Shown here: positions 8,132-15,247 of the stretch, in pieces
Numbering within the stretch: position 1 is the stretch's first letter
Layout: every line of letters begins with the position of its first letter
From: Cellulomonas sp. URHE0023
GTDB lineage: Bacteria; Actinomycetota; Actinomycetes; Actinomycetales; Cellulomonadaceae
Assembly (NCBI RefSeq): GCF_000688475.1
Contig: NZ_JIAN01000011.1
Location: 89,782-153,781 of the forward strand
Direction: 5' to 3'
Length of the DNA: 64,000 nucleotides
Notes under the pieces: generated by a model
The model's database searches: none
What the model saw: the letters and a program-made list of their open reading frames with translations, nothing else
What the model was told of the DNA's origin: nothing
Position numbers and translations under genes: made by a program

Positions 8132-8793
8132 GCGTCGCCCAGGCGGTACCCGGCGCCTCGCACGGTCGACACGCTCGCGCGACCGAGCTTGCGACGCAGG
8201 TAGTAGACGTAGGTGTCGACGACTCCCTCGTCCTCGGCGTCCGGGAAGACCCGGTCCAGGAGGTCCGGGCGACTGAAGACCTGCCGCGGCCGCCGGGCCA
8301 GCTCCTCCAGCAGGGCGCTCTCGCGTTCCGTCAGGCTCACGGACGCTCCGCTGCTGAGCGCTACCTCTCGGGAGCCGACGTCCAGCGAGCCGCCCGGCAC
8401 CCGGATGGTCGTCGCCTCGTCGTGGTTCCGGCGGCGCAGGGCGCGCAACCGGGCGGCCAGCTCGTCGAGGTCGAACGGCTTGCTCATGTAGTCCTCAGCG
8501 CCGGCATCCAGGCCCGCCACACGATCCGCGGGGTTCCCGAGCGCGGACAGCACCAACGCGGGCGTCTGGACCCCGCGGGAACGCAGACGGGCCAGCAGGT
8601 CGAGACCCTCGATCGCCGGTAGCCCACGGTCGAGCACGAGGACGTCGTAGCGGCGGGTCAGCCCGAGGTGCAGGCCGCGCTGTCCGTCCGGTGCGACGTC
8701 TACGTCGTACCCCTCACCCGACAGGATCTGCTCGAGCATCGCCGCGAGCTGGCGGTCGTCCTCGACGAGAAGCAACGGCACCCCTGTCCCCAT
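8128..8793 (-). CDS. OmpR-family response regulator
   Basis: A 221-residue transcription factor. The receiver domain (about 6-118) has the acidic pocket LLVEDD, the phospho-acceptor in DVLVLDRGLPAIEG (Asp about 52) and the conserved Lys in YMSKPFDLDEL. The winged-helix DNA-binding domain (about 130-219) ends with the typical VSTVRGAGYRLGD. The start (ATG 8793) is 11 bp after the stop of the VIT transporter gene, so the two may be co-transcribed, and the kinase follows with a 4-nt overlap. Candidate binding boxes lie upstream of the ferric-reductase operon (4890-4904) and of DUF2231 (10249-10263). Confidence 0.93.
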   Translation of the reverse strand: MGTGVPLLLVEDDRQLAAMLEQILSGEGYDVDVAPDGQRGLHLGLTRRYDVLVLDRGLPAIEGLDLLARLRSRGVQTPALVLSALGNPADRVAGLDAGAEDYMSKPFDLDELAARLRALRRRNHDEATTIRVPGGSLDVGSREVALSSGASVSLTERESALLEELARRPRQVFSRPDLLDRVFPDAEDEGVVDTYVYYLRRKLGRASVSTVRGAGYRLGDA

Positions 8794-8804
8794 GCCGCGC
8801 CGTC

Positions 8805-9530
8805 CTACAGGCCCGACACGCCGAGGAGGCGGCCGACGGCGTAGGTCACGGTCATGGCCACCGCTCCCCCGACGACCAGCCGCACGACGGCCGGCAGCCG
8901 ACGGGCACCGCCCAACCGCGCGCTGATCCCACCGGTGACGGCCAGCGCGACCAGGACCGCAGCGAACGTCACGGCCACCCGTACGGAGGCCGGAGCGAGC
9001 GAGACCGCCAGCAAGGGAAGGAGCGCACCGGCGGTGAAGGACAGACCCGACGAGATCGCGGCGTGGACCGCGTTGGTCAGTGCACCGGGGTCGAGCCCGA
9101 GCTCCACGTCCAGATGCGCCGCCAGCGGATCGCGGTCGGTCAGCTCTTGGGCCACCGCGCGGGCAGTCTCGTGCGAGAGGCCCTTGGACTCGTACATGCC
9201 GATGAGCTCGTCCAGCTCACCCTGAGGGTTGTTCTCGACCTCGCGGCGTTCCTGCTCGATCAGAGCGCGTTCCGCGTCGCGCTGGCTGCTCACCGACACG
9301 TACTCACCGAGAGCCATCGAGACCGCACCCGCCACCAACCCCGCGATACCGGCCACCAGGATCGGGCCGATCTGCGTCGTCGCCCCCGCGACGCCCACGA
9401 CCAGGCCCGCGGTCGAGATGATCCCGTCGTTGGCGCCGAGCACCCCGGCACGCAGCCGGTTCAACCGCGCGGCGTCACGACCCCGACCGTTGTCCACCTG
9501 TCGGGCCGTCGATCTTCCGAGCTCGGCCAC
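8805..9530 (-). CDS. VIT1/CCC1-type transporter (DUF125)
   Basis: A 241-residue integral membrane protein of the vacuolar iron transporter family, which moves Fe2+/Mn2+ across membranes. LRAGVLGANDGIISTAGLVV is the family hallmark; a cytoplasmic helical hairpin rich in Glu/Arg follows (QERREVENN, ELDELIGMYESKGLS) and binds metal in characterised members, and three C-terminal helices close the protein. I chose GTG 9530 because TAGCGT (9538-9543) stands 7 nt before it, a leaderless arrangement common in actinobacteria. An in-frame ATG at 9614 would add a 28-residue polar extension. The regulator gene follows after 11 bp, so metal homeostasis may be part of the same regulon. Confidence 0.85.
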   Translation of the reverse strand: MAELGRSTARQVDNGRGRDAARLNRLRAGVLGANDGIISTAGLVVGVAGATTQIGPILVAGIAGLVAGAVSMALGEYVSVSSQRDAERALIEQERREVENNPQGELDELIGMYESKGLSHETARAVAQELTDRDPLAAHLDVELGLDPGALTNAVHAAISSGLSFTAGALLPLLAVSLAPASVRVAVTFAAVLVALAVTGGISARLGGARRLPAVVRLVVGGAVAMTVTYAVGRLLGVSGL

Positions 9531-9697
9531 GTTCTCGACGCTAGGCCGCTCGGGGACCCGGCGCCACGAAGGTGTGGCTGCCCTTTCCCCGTCGGCTGGC
9601 GGGCGGTGGACCATGACGGTCCGCCGCCTCAGAGCACCGGGCACGACGACGGTGCGCGTCGCTTTCCGGCACGGGGAACGACGCCCGCCGATGATGC

Positions 9698-10201
9698 TCA
9701 GTCGTCGTCCCCGTCGCCGGACTGCTGGGTGGACACCTTGCCGTCCCAGGTGGCCTGCGCCCCCGAGTCTCCGGCGCGCACCACCGCGACGATCGTGCCC
9801 GCGGCCACGGCGACAGTCACGATCGCGCCGGCGATCCCGATCCAGCGGTCTCGGCGGCTGCGCGTTCCGTCGTGGGCGTCGACGTAGCGGCCCCAGAGCC
9901 AGACCGCCACCGACAGTGCGGAGAGCGCAAGCGCCCACGGAAGGATCTGGTCTCCCAGCTGGGCGTGCTTCTCCACCAGGTCCGAGTGGGGCACGTGCCC
10001 CTCGAGCCATTCGCCGTAGTGGGTCGTGAGCGGCACCAGGACCGTGGCTCCGACCGTGAGCAGCGGTGTGAGCATGCCGAGCTTGCGCCGCAGGGTCGGC
10101 CACCACGCGGTCACCCCGACGAGCACCGCCGCGAGCGGCAGCAGGACCACCACGGCGTGGACCAGCAGGACGTGGGTGGGCAGACCGTTGATCTCGTTCA
10201 C
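9698..10201 (-). CDS. DUF2231 membrane protein
   Basis: A 167-residue protein with four predicted transmembrane helices (about 10-29, 40-58, 84-103, 122-141) and an acidic C-terminal tail ending GDGDDD. The opening NGLPTHVLLVHAVVVLLPL is typical of DUF2231 proteins; His residues at the helix ends (THVLLVH, THYGEW, GHVPHSD, EKH) suggest heme or metal ligation but this is not proven. The GTG start at 10201 has GGAGGT upstream. It is the first gene of the minus-strand set DUF2231, VIT transporter, regulator, kinase. Its promoter carries the same box as the ferric-reductase operon, which suggests a redox role. Confidence 0.82.
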   Translation of the reverse strand: MNEINGLPTHVLLVHAVVVLLPLAAVLVGVTAWWPTLRRKLGMLTPLLTVGATVLVPLTTHYGEWLEGHVPHSDLVEKHAQLGDQILPWALALSALSVAVWLWGRYVDAHDGTRSRRDRWIGIAGAIVTVAVAAGTIVAVVRAGDSGAQATWDGKVSTQQSGDGDDD

Positions 10202-10233
10202 GTGGACCTCCGTCGTTGTGGGGTGCCAGCGGG

Positions 10234-10263
10234 ACGCTACTGACGGAATCTCAGAGGTTTCTC
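10234..10263 (-). promoter_or_regulatory. Putative response-regulator box and -10 of DUF2231
   Basis: Read on the minus strand, GAGAAACCTCTGAGA (10263-10249) matches the ferric-reductase box at 13 of 15 positions. Nine bases later comes TAGCGT (10239-10234), a good -10. The same 9-nt spacing occurs at 4890-4919. AGA half-sites are 11 bp apart, typical of OmpR-family dimers. The position over the -35 region suggests direct activation. Confidence 0.65.
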
Positions 10264-10337
10264 ACGATCGACGAGAGCGCACGAGAGTCCGCTCAGGCGT
10301 CGGGCGGCGGGCAACGCATCGACCAACGCTTGCGCGC

Positions 10338-10360
10338 AATGTTAGTTACTAACTAACATT
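10338..10360. promoter_or_regulatory. Palindromic operator for the adjacent TetR repressor
   Basis: A 23-bp perfect odd palindrome: half-site AATGTTAGT (10338-10346), centre TACTA, half-site ACTAACATT (10352-10360). It is strikingly AT-rich against its surroundings and ends 6 bp before the TetR start codon. The position implies autorepression and control of the co-transcribed ABC exporter. Confidence 0.85.
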
Positions 10361-10366
10361 GCTCAC

Positions 10367-10957
10367 ATGGCAACTCCGCAGTCGCCCACCGCCCCATCGC
10401 GCGCCGTCGGCACCCGACGCTCACTCCAGGCGCACGCCTTGCGCCTCTTCGAGGAGCAGGGCTACGAGCGGACGACCGTCGCGCAGATCGCCGCAGCCGC
10501 CGGGGTTTCCCACATGACGTTCTTCCGGAACTTCCCGACGAAGGAGGACGTCGTCCTGGACGACCCGTACGACCCCCTCCTGGCCGACGCGGTCGGCGCC
10601 CAACCCAGGGAGCTGTCCGCGCTCGAGCGCACGCGTCTCGGCCTGCTCAGCACGCTCGAGGGACTTCGGTCCGATGACTTCGACGCCGAGTCGCGGCAAC
10701 GACTGCGGCTCGCGACGAGCGTCCCTGCCGTGCGCGCACGAATCTGGGAGAACATGGCCAAGACGCAGGGCGCGGTCGTCGAGGTGCTCGTCGCGCAGGA
10801 GGTCGAGCCAGCAGTCGCCGAGGCGTCGGTCGGGGCGGTCCTCGGTGCCCTGACGTCAGGCCTCCTGCACTGGGGCGCGTCCGACCCGTCAGCCGACGGA
10901 TCACGGCTTGCCGATGCGCTCGAGGCGGCCCTCGACGTGCTGGCACCGCGGCCATGA
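10367..10957 (+). CDS. TetR-family transcriptional repressor
   Basis: A 196-residue repressor. The N-terminal helix-turn-helix is clear: FEEQGYERTTVAQIAAAAGV, then SHMTFFRNFPTKEDVV (about residues 29-64). The C-terminal all-helical part is the ligand and dimer domain; its ligand is unknown. It is the first gene of a three-gene operon with an ABC ATPase and a permease, each overlapping the next by 4 nt (ATGA). The 23-bp palindrome just upstream is the likely operator. Such operons usually export a toxic compound that is also the inducer. Confidence 0.92.
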   Translation: MATPQSPTAPSRAVGTRRSLQAHALRLFEEQGYERTTVAQIAAAAGVSHMTFFRNFPTKEDVVLDDPYDPLLADAVGAQPRELSALERTRLGLLSTLEGLRSDDFDAESRQRLRLATSVPAVRARIWENMAKTQGAVVEVLVAQEVEPAVAEASVGAVLGALTSGLLHWGASDPSADGSRLADALEAALDVLAPRP

Positions 10958-11718
10958 CGTCGCTTCGGGCCACTGGCCTCGTGCGTCGGTTCGGCCGGCT
11001 GACGGCTGTGGCCGGCGTCGACCTGGAGGTCCGCTCGGGCGAGGTGCACGCACTGGTCGGGCTGAACGGCTCAGGCAAGACGACGCTGCTGCGCATGCTC
11101 GTCGGCGTCCTGCGACCCGACGAGGGTCAGGTCACCCTGAGCGCCGGGTCCGCCGCAACCGGTGCGCTCGTGGGGCACCTCATCGACCAGCCGGGCGCCT
11201 ATGCCGAGCTCACCGTCGAGGAGAACCTGCGGGCCGCTGCGCTGCTGCGGGGCGTGCCCCGTGGGGTCGTGCGGGAGGCCGTTGCGGACGCGGCGGCCGC
11301 GGTCGGGATCTCCGACCTCGTGGCCCGCAGGGCGGGTGGCCTGTCCCTGGGCAACCGCCAGCGGCTCGGGCTGGCGACGGCCATCGTGCACCGACCGCAG
11401 GTCCTCGTGCTGGACGAGCCGACCAATGCGATGGACCCCGCAGGGGTGCTCGCCATACGTCGCCTGGTCCTGGATCGCGCCCGCACCGACGGGTGCGCGG
11501 TTCTCCTGTCCAGCCACCACCTCGACGAGCTCGCCCGCATCGCCGACCGGATCACCGTGCTCCACCGCGGCAGGGTTGTCGGCTCCCTCGATCCTCACGG
11601 GACGGACCTGGAGGTGGCGCTGTTCGCGATGGCCGCACGCGCAGACGGGATCGATGTCGACACGCGGGTGCCCGCGACCGTCCGGAACGACGCACCAGAT
11701 GCAGGAGGTGCCCGATGA
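10954..11718 (+). CDS. ABC transporter ATP-binding protein
   Basis: A 254-residue ATPase subunit of an ABC-2 type exporter. Walker A is GLNGSGKTT (36-44), the signature is the degenerate LSLGNRQRL (about 129-137), Walker B is VLVLDEP (about 150), and the switch His is in LLSSHHLDEL. The protein energises transport by the permease encoded next, with which it overlaps by 4 nt. Its N-terminus overlaps the TetR gene by 4 nt (ATGA at 10954). The Q-loop region has an unusual GALVGHLIDQPGAYAELT. The substrate is unknown; bacteriocin, antibiotic or lipid export are the usual roles for this class. Confidence 0.92.
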   Translation: MTSLRATGLVRRFGRLTAVAGVDLEVRSGEVHALVGLNGSGKTTLLRMLVGVLRPDEGQVTLSAGSAATGALVGHLIDQPGAYAELTVEENLRAAALLRGVPRGVVREAVADAAAAVGISDLVARRAGGLSLGNRQRLGLATAIVHRPQVLVLDEPTNAMDPAGVLAIRRLVLDRARTDGCAVLLSSHHLDELARIADRITVLHRGRVVGSLDPHGTDLEVALFAMAARADGIDVDTRVPATVRNDAPDAGGAR

Positions 11719-12485
11719 GTGCCGCGTGGACCGTCGAGATGCTCAAGGTGCGCCGGTCACCGGTGACACGGACCGCGTTCGCTGCGATGGCGCTCGTTGC
11801 GGCGTTCTTCTCCGTCGGCGCTGCGGCCCTCGTGGACCAGGGCTCCACGGACGGCTCCCTGGCCGGCGCGAAGATCGCGACCATGGTCGAGGGCACCGGA
11901 TGGGTCGCCGTGAGCAGCGCGTTCGGCCAGGTCGTCGCCGTGCTGTGGCTGCTGGGCACCGGCGTGGTCGCGGCGTGGACGTGCGGCCGGGAGTTCTCCG
12001 ACCGGACGCTCGGCCAGCTGCTCGCACTTCCGACACCGGCATCGCGGATCGCTGGCGCCAAGCTCGGCGCGGTCATGCTCGCCTCGTCAGGGACGGTCGT
12101 GGTGGCGGCCATGATGGCGCTCGTCGCAGGCGTGGTTGTCGGCATGGGAGCACCCAGCACGGACGAGGTACGGACCTTGGCCGCTGGTGTGCTCGCCGGT
12201 GTCGCGAGCGCGTGGCTGGCTCTGCCCTTCGCGTGGGTGGCCACGCGAGGGAAGGGGTACCTGCCCGCGGTCGGGGCCCTGCTCGCAGTGATCATGGTGA
12301 GCCAGGTCGTCGTCCTGCTCGGCGGCGGGTCCTGGTTCCCGTGGGCCGTTCCGTCGTTGCTGGTGGGCGCCGGAGGTGGGGAGACCGCAGCGGTGACCGC
12401 GCTCGGTGTCGCGCTGGTGGTTGCTGTCGGTGCCGGTGCTTGGGCGGCCACCGTCAGAACCTGGTCCCATCTGCAGCTGGCGTAG
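11715..12485 (+). CDS. ABC-2 type transporter permease
   Basis: A 256-residue membrane subunit with six hydrophobic segments (about 19-40, 66-87, 110-137, 151-170, 184-200, 225-245). The conserved polar stretch TCGREFSDRTLGQLLALP after the second helix is typical of ABC-2 permeases, where it forms the coupling helix to the ATPase. The ATG at 11715 follows GGAGGTG and overlaps the ATPase stop by 4 nt. It is the last gene of the TetR-controlled operon. A weak 6-bp hairpin (12487-12505) follows and may contribute to termination. Confidence 0.88.
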   Translation: MSAAWTVEMLKVRRSPVTRTAFAAMALVAAFFSVGAAALVDQGSTDGSLAGAKIATMVEGTGWVAVSSAFGQVVAVLWLLGTGVVAAWTCGREFSDRTLGQLLALPTPASRIAGAKLGAVMLASSGTVVVAAMMALVAGVVVGMGAPSTDEVRTLAAGVLAGVASAWLALPFAWVATRGKGYLPAVGALLAVIMVSQVVVLLGGGSWFPWAVPSLLVGAGGGETAAVTALGVALVVAVGAGAWAATVRTWSHLQLA

Positions 12486-12555
12486 AGCGCCTCACCGTCA
12501 GGCGCCGCGGGAGAGCCCTCTGCACCCGCGGTCCGGCGTCCGGCCCGTGCGCGAG

Positions 12556-12768
12556 CTAGAAGTGCGACAGCACAGCCAGGGTGGCGACGATGATTGCCGC
12601 GCCCGCGAGCAGTCCGACGCCGATGAGGACCACCGGGCGCCGCCGACCGCTCCGCAGCTCGGTCGCGATCCCCTCTGCCGCCCGGATCCCGGCGCCGTTC
12701 GGATCCATGGGGGCGAAGCCGTCGCCCGCGCCCGTCGCGATGCTGTCTCTCTCGGATTCCGTCCCCAC
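12556..12768 (-). CDS. Small hypothetical membrane protein
   Basis: A 70-residue protein with a polar N-terminal half and a single C-terminal transmembrane helix (about residues 46-66) ending LSHF. It looks like a tail-anchored protein. The GTG at 12768 is preceded by GGTGAGG; the frame remains open far upstream but only as antisense of the dehydrogenase gene, so a longer protein is unlikely. I do not recognise the family. It is convergent with the ABC permease gene. The 243 bases between its start and the dehydrogenase gene at 13012 hold no convincing gene. Confidence 0.5.
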   Translation of the reverse strand: MGTESERDSIATGAGDGFAPMDPNGAGIRAAEGIATELRSGRRRPVVLIGVGLLAGAAIIVATLAVLSHF

Positions 12769-13011
12769 GCCCTCACCATGGCACAGGGGCGTCGGGGTCG
12801 ACAGGGACACCGTGCACCGGCCCGTCATGCCTCGTCGGGACGTCGACCGTGACAACGGCACGGATGCGGCAGTACACGGGCCGCCGGGACCGGCGGCCCA
12901 TCGGCGAGCAGCGGGCGTGCGATCTGAGAGGCGCCCCGCGGAGCGCGGTGGCACGCTGTGGGGAGCGTTCAGCAGCGCGGCGCCCCGGCCCTCCCCCAGG
13001 GTGGTGAGCCC

Positions 13012-14160
13012 GTGCGAGCAATGGTCTACAGAGGTCCGTACAAGATCCGCGTCGAGGAGAAGGACGTCCCACGGATCGAGCACCCGAACGACGCGATCGT
13101 CCGAGTCACGTTGGCGGCCATCTGCGGCTCCGACCTGCACCTTTACCACGGCATGATGCCCGACACCCGTATCGGGCACACGTTCGGGCACGAGTTCATC
13201 GGCGTCGTCGACCAGGTCGGGCCGTCCGTCCAGAACCTGTCGGTCGGTGACCGCGTGATGGTCCCGTTCAACGTGTACTGCGGGTCGTGCTTCTTCTGCG
13301 CCCGCGGCCTGTACTCGAACTGCCACAACGTCAACCCGAACGCGACCGCGGTCGGCGGGATCTACGGCTACTCGCACACGACCGGCGGGTACGACGGCGG
13401 CCAGGCCGAGTACGTCCGGGTGCCGTTCGCGGACGTCGGACCCCAGCGCATCCCGGAGTGGCTGGACGACGAGGACGCGGTGCTCCTGACAGACGCGCTG
13501 TCCACCGGGTACTTCGGGGCCCAGCTCGGCGACATCCACGAGGGTGACGTCGTCGTCGTCCTCGGAGCCGGCCCTGTCGGCCTGTTCGCCGCGCGCTCCG
13601 CATGGCTGATGGGGGCCGGCCGGGTCATCGTCGTCGACCACCTCGACTACCGGCTGGAGAAGGCCAGGACCTTCGCGTACGCGGAGACGGTCAACTTCGC
13701 CGAGCACGACGACCTGGTGGTGCTGCTGAAGAAGATGACCGACCACCTGGGCGCCGACGTCGTCATCGATGCGGTGGGTGCGGAGGCGGACGGCAACCTG
13801 ATGCAGCACGTCACGAGCGCCAAGCTGAAGCTGCAGGGAGGCTCGCCGGTCGCGCTCAACTGGGCCATCGACTCGGTGCGCAAGGGCGGCACGGTCTCCG
13901 TGATGGGCGCCTACGGTCCGCTCTTCAGCGCCGTGAAGTTCGGTGACGCCATGAACAAGGGGCTCACGATCCGCACCAACCAGGCGCCCGTGAAGCGGCA
14001 GTGGCCGCGGCTGTTCAAGCACATCCGCAACGGCTACCTCAAGCCCAGCGACATCGTCACCCATCGGATCCCGCTCGAGCACATCGCCGAGGGGTATCAC
14101 ACGTTCTCCGCGAAGCTCGACGGGTGCATCAAGACGCTCGTCGTGCCGGACGCGGCCTGA
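13012..14160 (+). CDS. Zinc-dependent medium-chain dehydrogenase (formaldehyde-dehydrogenase-like)
   Basis: A 382-residue MDR-superfamily NAD(P)-dependent dehydrogenase. The catalytic zinc ligands are Cys in AICGSDLH (about 38) and the His/Glu of FGHEF (about 61). The structural-zinc loop CGSCFFCARGLYSNC (about 90-104) is complete, and the NAD loop is VLGAGPVGLFAA (about 183). Length and the long C-terminal insertion with SAKLKLQGGSP resemble the glutathione-dependent formaldehyde dehydrogenase-like branch, but the substrate is unknown. GTG 13012 follows GGTGGTGAG. The gene is followed after 12 bp by a 196-residue protein, probably co-transcribed. Two paralogues are at 40090-41280 and 61644-62822. 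Confidence 0.9.
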   Translation: MRAMVYRGPYKIRVEEKDVPRIEHPNDAIVRVTLAAICGSDLHLYHGMMPDTRIGHTFGHEFIGVVDQVGPSVQNLSVGDRVMVPFNVYCGSCFFCARGLYSNCHNVNPNATAVGGIYGYSHTTGGYDGGQAEYVRVPFADVGPQRIPEWLDDEDAVLLTDALSTGYFGAQLGDIHEGDVVVVLGAGPVGLFAARSAWLMGAGRVIVVDHLDYRLEKARTFAYAETVNFAEHDDLVVLLKKMTDHLGADVVIDAVGAEADGNLMQHVTSAKLKLQGGSPVALNWAIDSVRKGGTVSVMGAYGPLFSAVKFGDAMNKGLTIRTNQAPVKRQWPRLFKHIRNGYLKPSDIVTHRIPLEHIAEGYHTFSAKLDGCIKTLVVPDAA

Positions 14161-14172
14161 GGAGAGGACACC

Positions 14173-14763
14173 ATGACCTACACATCCGAGAAGCCGCCGC
14201 TCGCCGAGCCGACCGACCAGCTGCGCGCGCGCATCCCCGGCTGGGGTGCCGACCTGGACCCCGCCGACCGCCCGTCCGTCCCGCGCGAACGGTTCGACCT
14301 CGATACCGGTGCCCACTGGGACTTCCCCGAGCGGCAAGAGGAGCGGGTACCGCGCGAACGCTCGATCGAGCACGCGTTCCTCACGCCGGTGTTCGGCACG
14401 GCTCAACCTCTGCGGGGCGTGTCCGGCGCCGTGCGCGCCTACGCGTACAAGCGGTACAGCGAGGCCCGCGCAGCGCACTGGCTCCTGCTCGTCCTCGGTG
14501 ACCGGGTCGACGCCATCGAGCATCACGCGTCCTCGCTGCTGACCCTGCGTCCCGACAACCCCGTCACCGAGACCGGGGTGCTCAGCGAGGTCCGTCGGCA
14601 CGGACTGAGGTCCCGCATGGAGGGCCACCGCGTGGACCGGGTGCACCAGCCCCTCGATCCCGTCCTGGTCGGCGGCCCGTGGGTGGTCGCCGCGGTGGCG
14701 GGCGTCGTCGCCGTGACGCTCGTCGGCCGAGCCGCACGCGCTCGGCTCGTGCGGCGTCCGTGA
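14173..14763 (+). CDS. Uncharacterised protein with C-terminal membrane helix
   Basis: A 196-residue protein I cannot assign to a named family. The N-terminal half has RIPGWGADLDPADRPSVPRE and WDFPERQEERVPRE, short Pro/Arg-rich blocks; the central part (about 85-130) is helical; one transmembrane helix lies at about 170-188 with a basic tail. It starts 12 bp after the dehydrogenase gene with GGAGAGGA upstream, so the two are almost certainly co-transcribed. The tail topology suggests a cytoplasmic body tethered to the membrane. It might tie the dehydrogenase to the membrane or supply an electron partner, but nothing in the sequence proves this. Confidence 0.75.
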   Translation: MTYTSEKPPLAEPTDQLRARIPGWGADLDPADRPSVPRERFDLDTGAHWDFPERQEERVPRERSIEHAFLTPVFGTAQPLRGVSGAVRAYAYKRYSEARAAHWLLLVLGDRVDAIEHHASSLLTLRPDNPVTETGVLSEVRRHGLRSRMEGHRVDRVHQPLDPVLVGGPWVVAAVAGVVAVTLVGRAARARLVRRP

Positions 14764-14824
14764 ACCGCAGCACAGACGCATGCCGGGGTTGCCGCGGACA
14801 GCAACGGGGACGAAGGGACCCCTC

Positions 14825-15202
14825 GTGAACACCTGGACAGCGGACGAGCTCCGCACGATCGCCCAGGTCGATGAGCTGCAGGTGGCGTCGCGGCGCCCCG
14901 ACGGGAGCATGCGCCCGTTCGTGACGATCTGGTTCACGGTCCTCGGCGAGGACGTCTACATCCGCTCGGCACACGGGCCGCAGAACGGCTGGTTCCGTCG
15001 GTCCAGGGAGTCCCGCACCGGTCGGGTGCGCATCGGCGACGTCGAGAAGGCCGTGGCCTTCCAGACAGGTGACGACGCGCCGCACGACGCCATAGATGCG
15101 GCGTTGCACGCCAAGTACGACCGGTACGGACCCGGACCGGTCGGGGCCATCGTCGGTCCGAGCGCCGCTGAGGTGACCCTGCGCGTCCTCCCGACGCGCT
15201 GA
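14825..15202 (+). CDS. DUF2255 family protein
   Basis: A 125-residue soluble protein of the DUF2255 family. It begins WTADELRTIAQVDELQVAS, continues RPFVTIWFTVLGEDVYIRSA, and has AHGPQNGWFRRS in the middle, all typical of the family. The fold resembles pyridoxamine-oxidase-like split barrels, which bind flavin or F420, but the cofactor here is unknown. GTG 14825 has a GAAGGGA stretch upstream and gives the usual length; the frame is open from 14780. It lies between the dehydrogenase pair and the antiporter on the same strand. Confidence 0.75.
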   Translation: MNTWTADELRTIAQVDELQVASRRPDGSMRPFVTIWFTVLGEDVYIRSAHGPQNGWFRRSRESRTGRVRIGDVEKAVAFQTGDDAPHDAIDAALHAKYDRYGPGPVGAIVGPSAAEVTLRVLPTR

Positions 15203-15247
15203 CCGGCAGCACCCGACCCAGGTGCACGACCTGCAGGAGCGCTGACG

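Noticed and set aside
9531..9614. N-terminal extension of the VIT transporter from ATG 9614
   Set aside because: The added 28 residues are polar and absent from the family core, while a TAGCGT -10 stands 7 nt before GTG 9530. Not excluded, only less likely.
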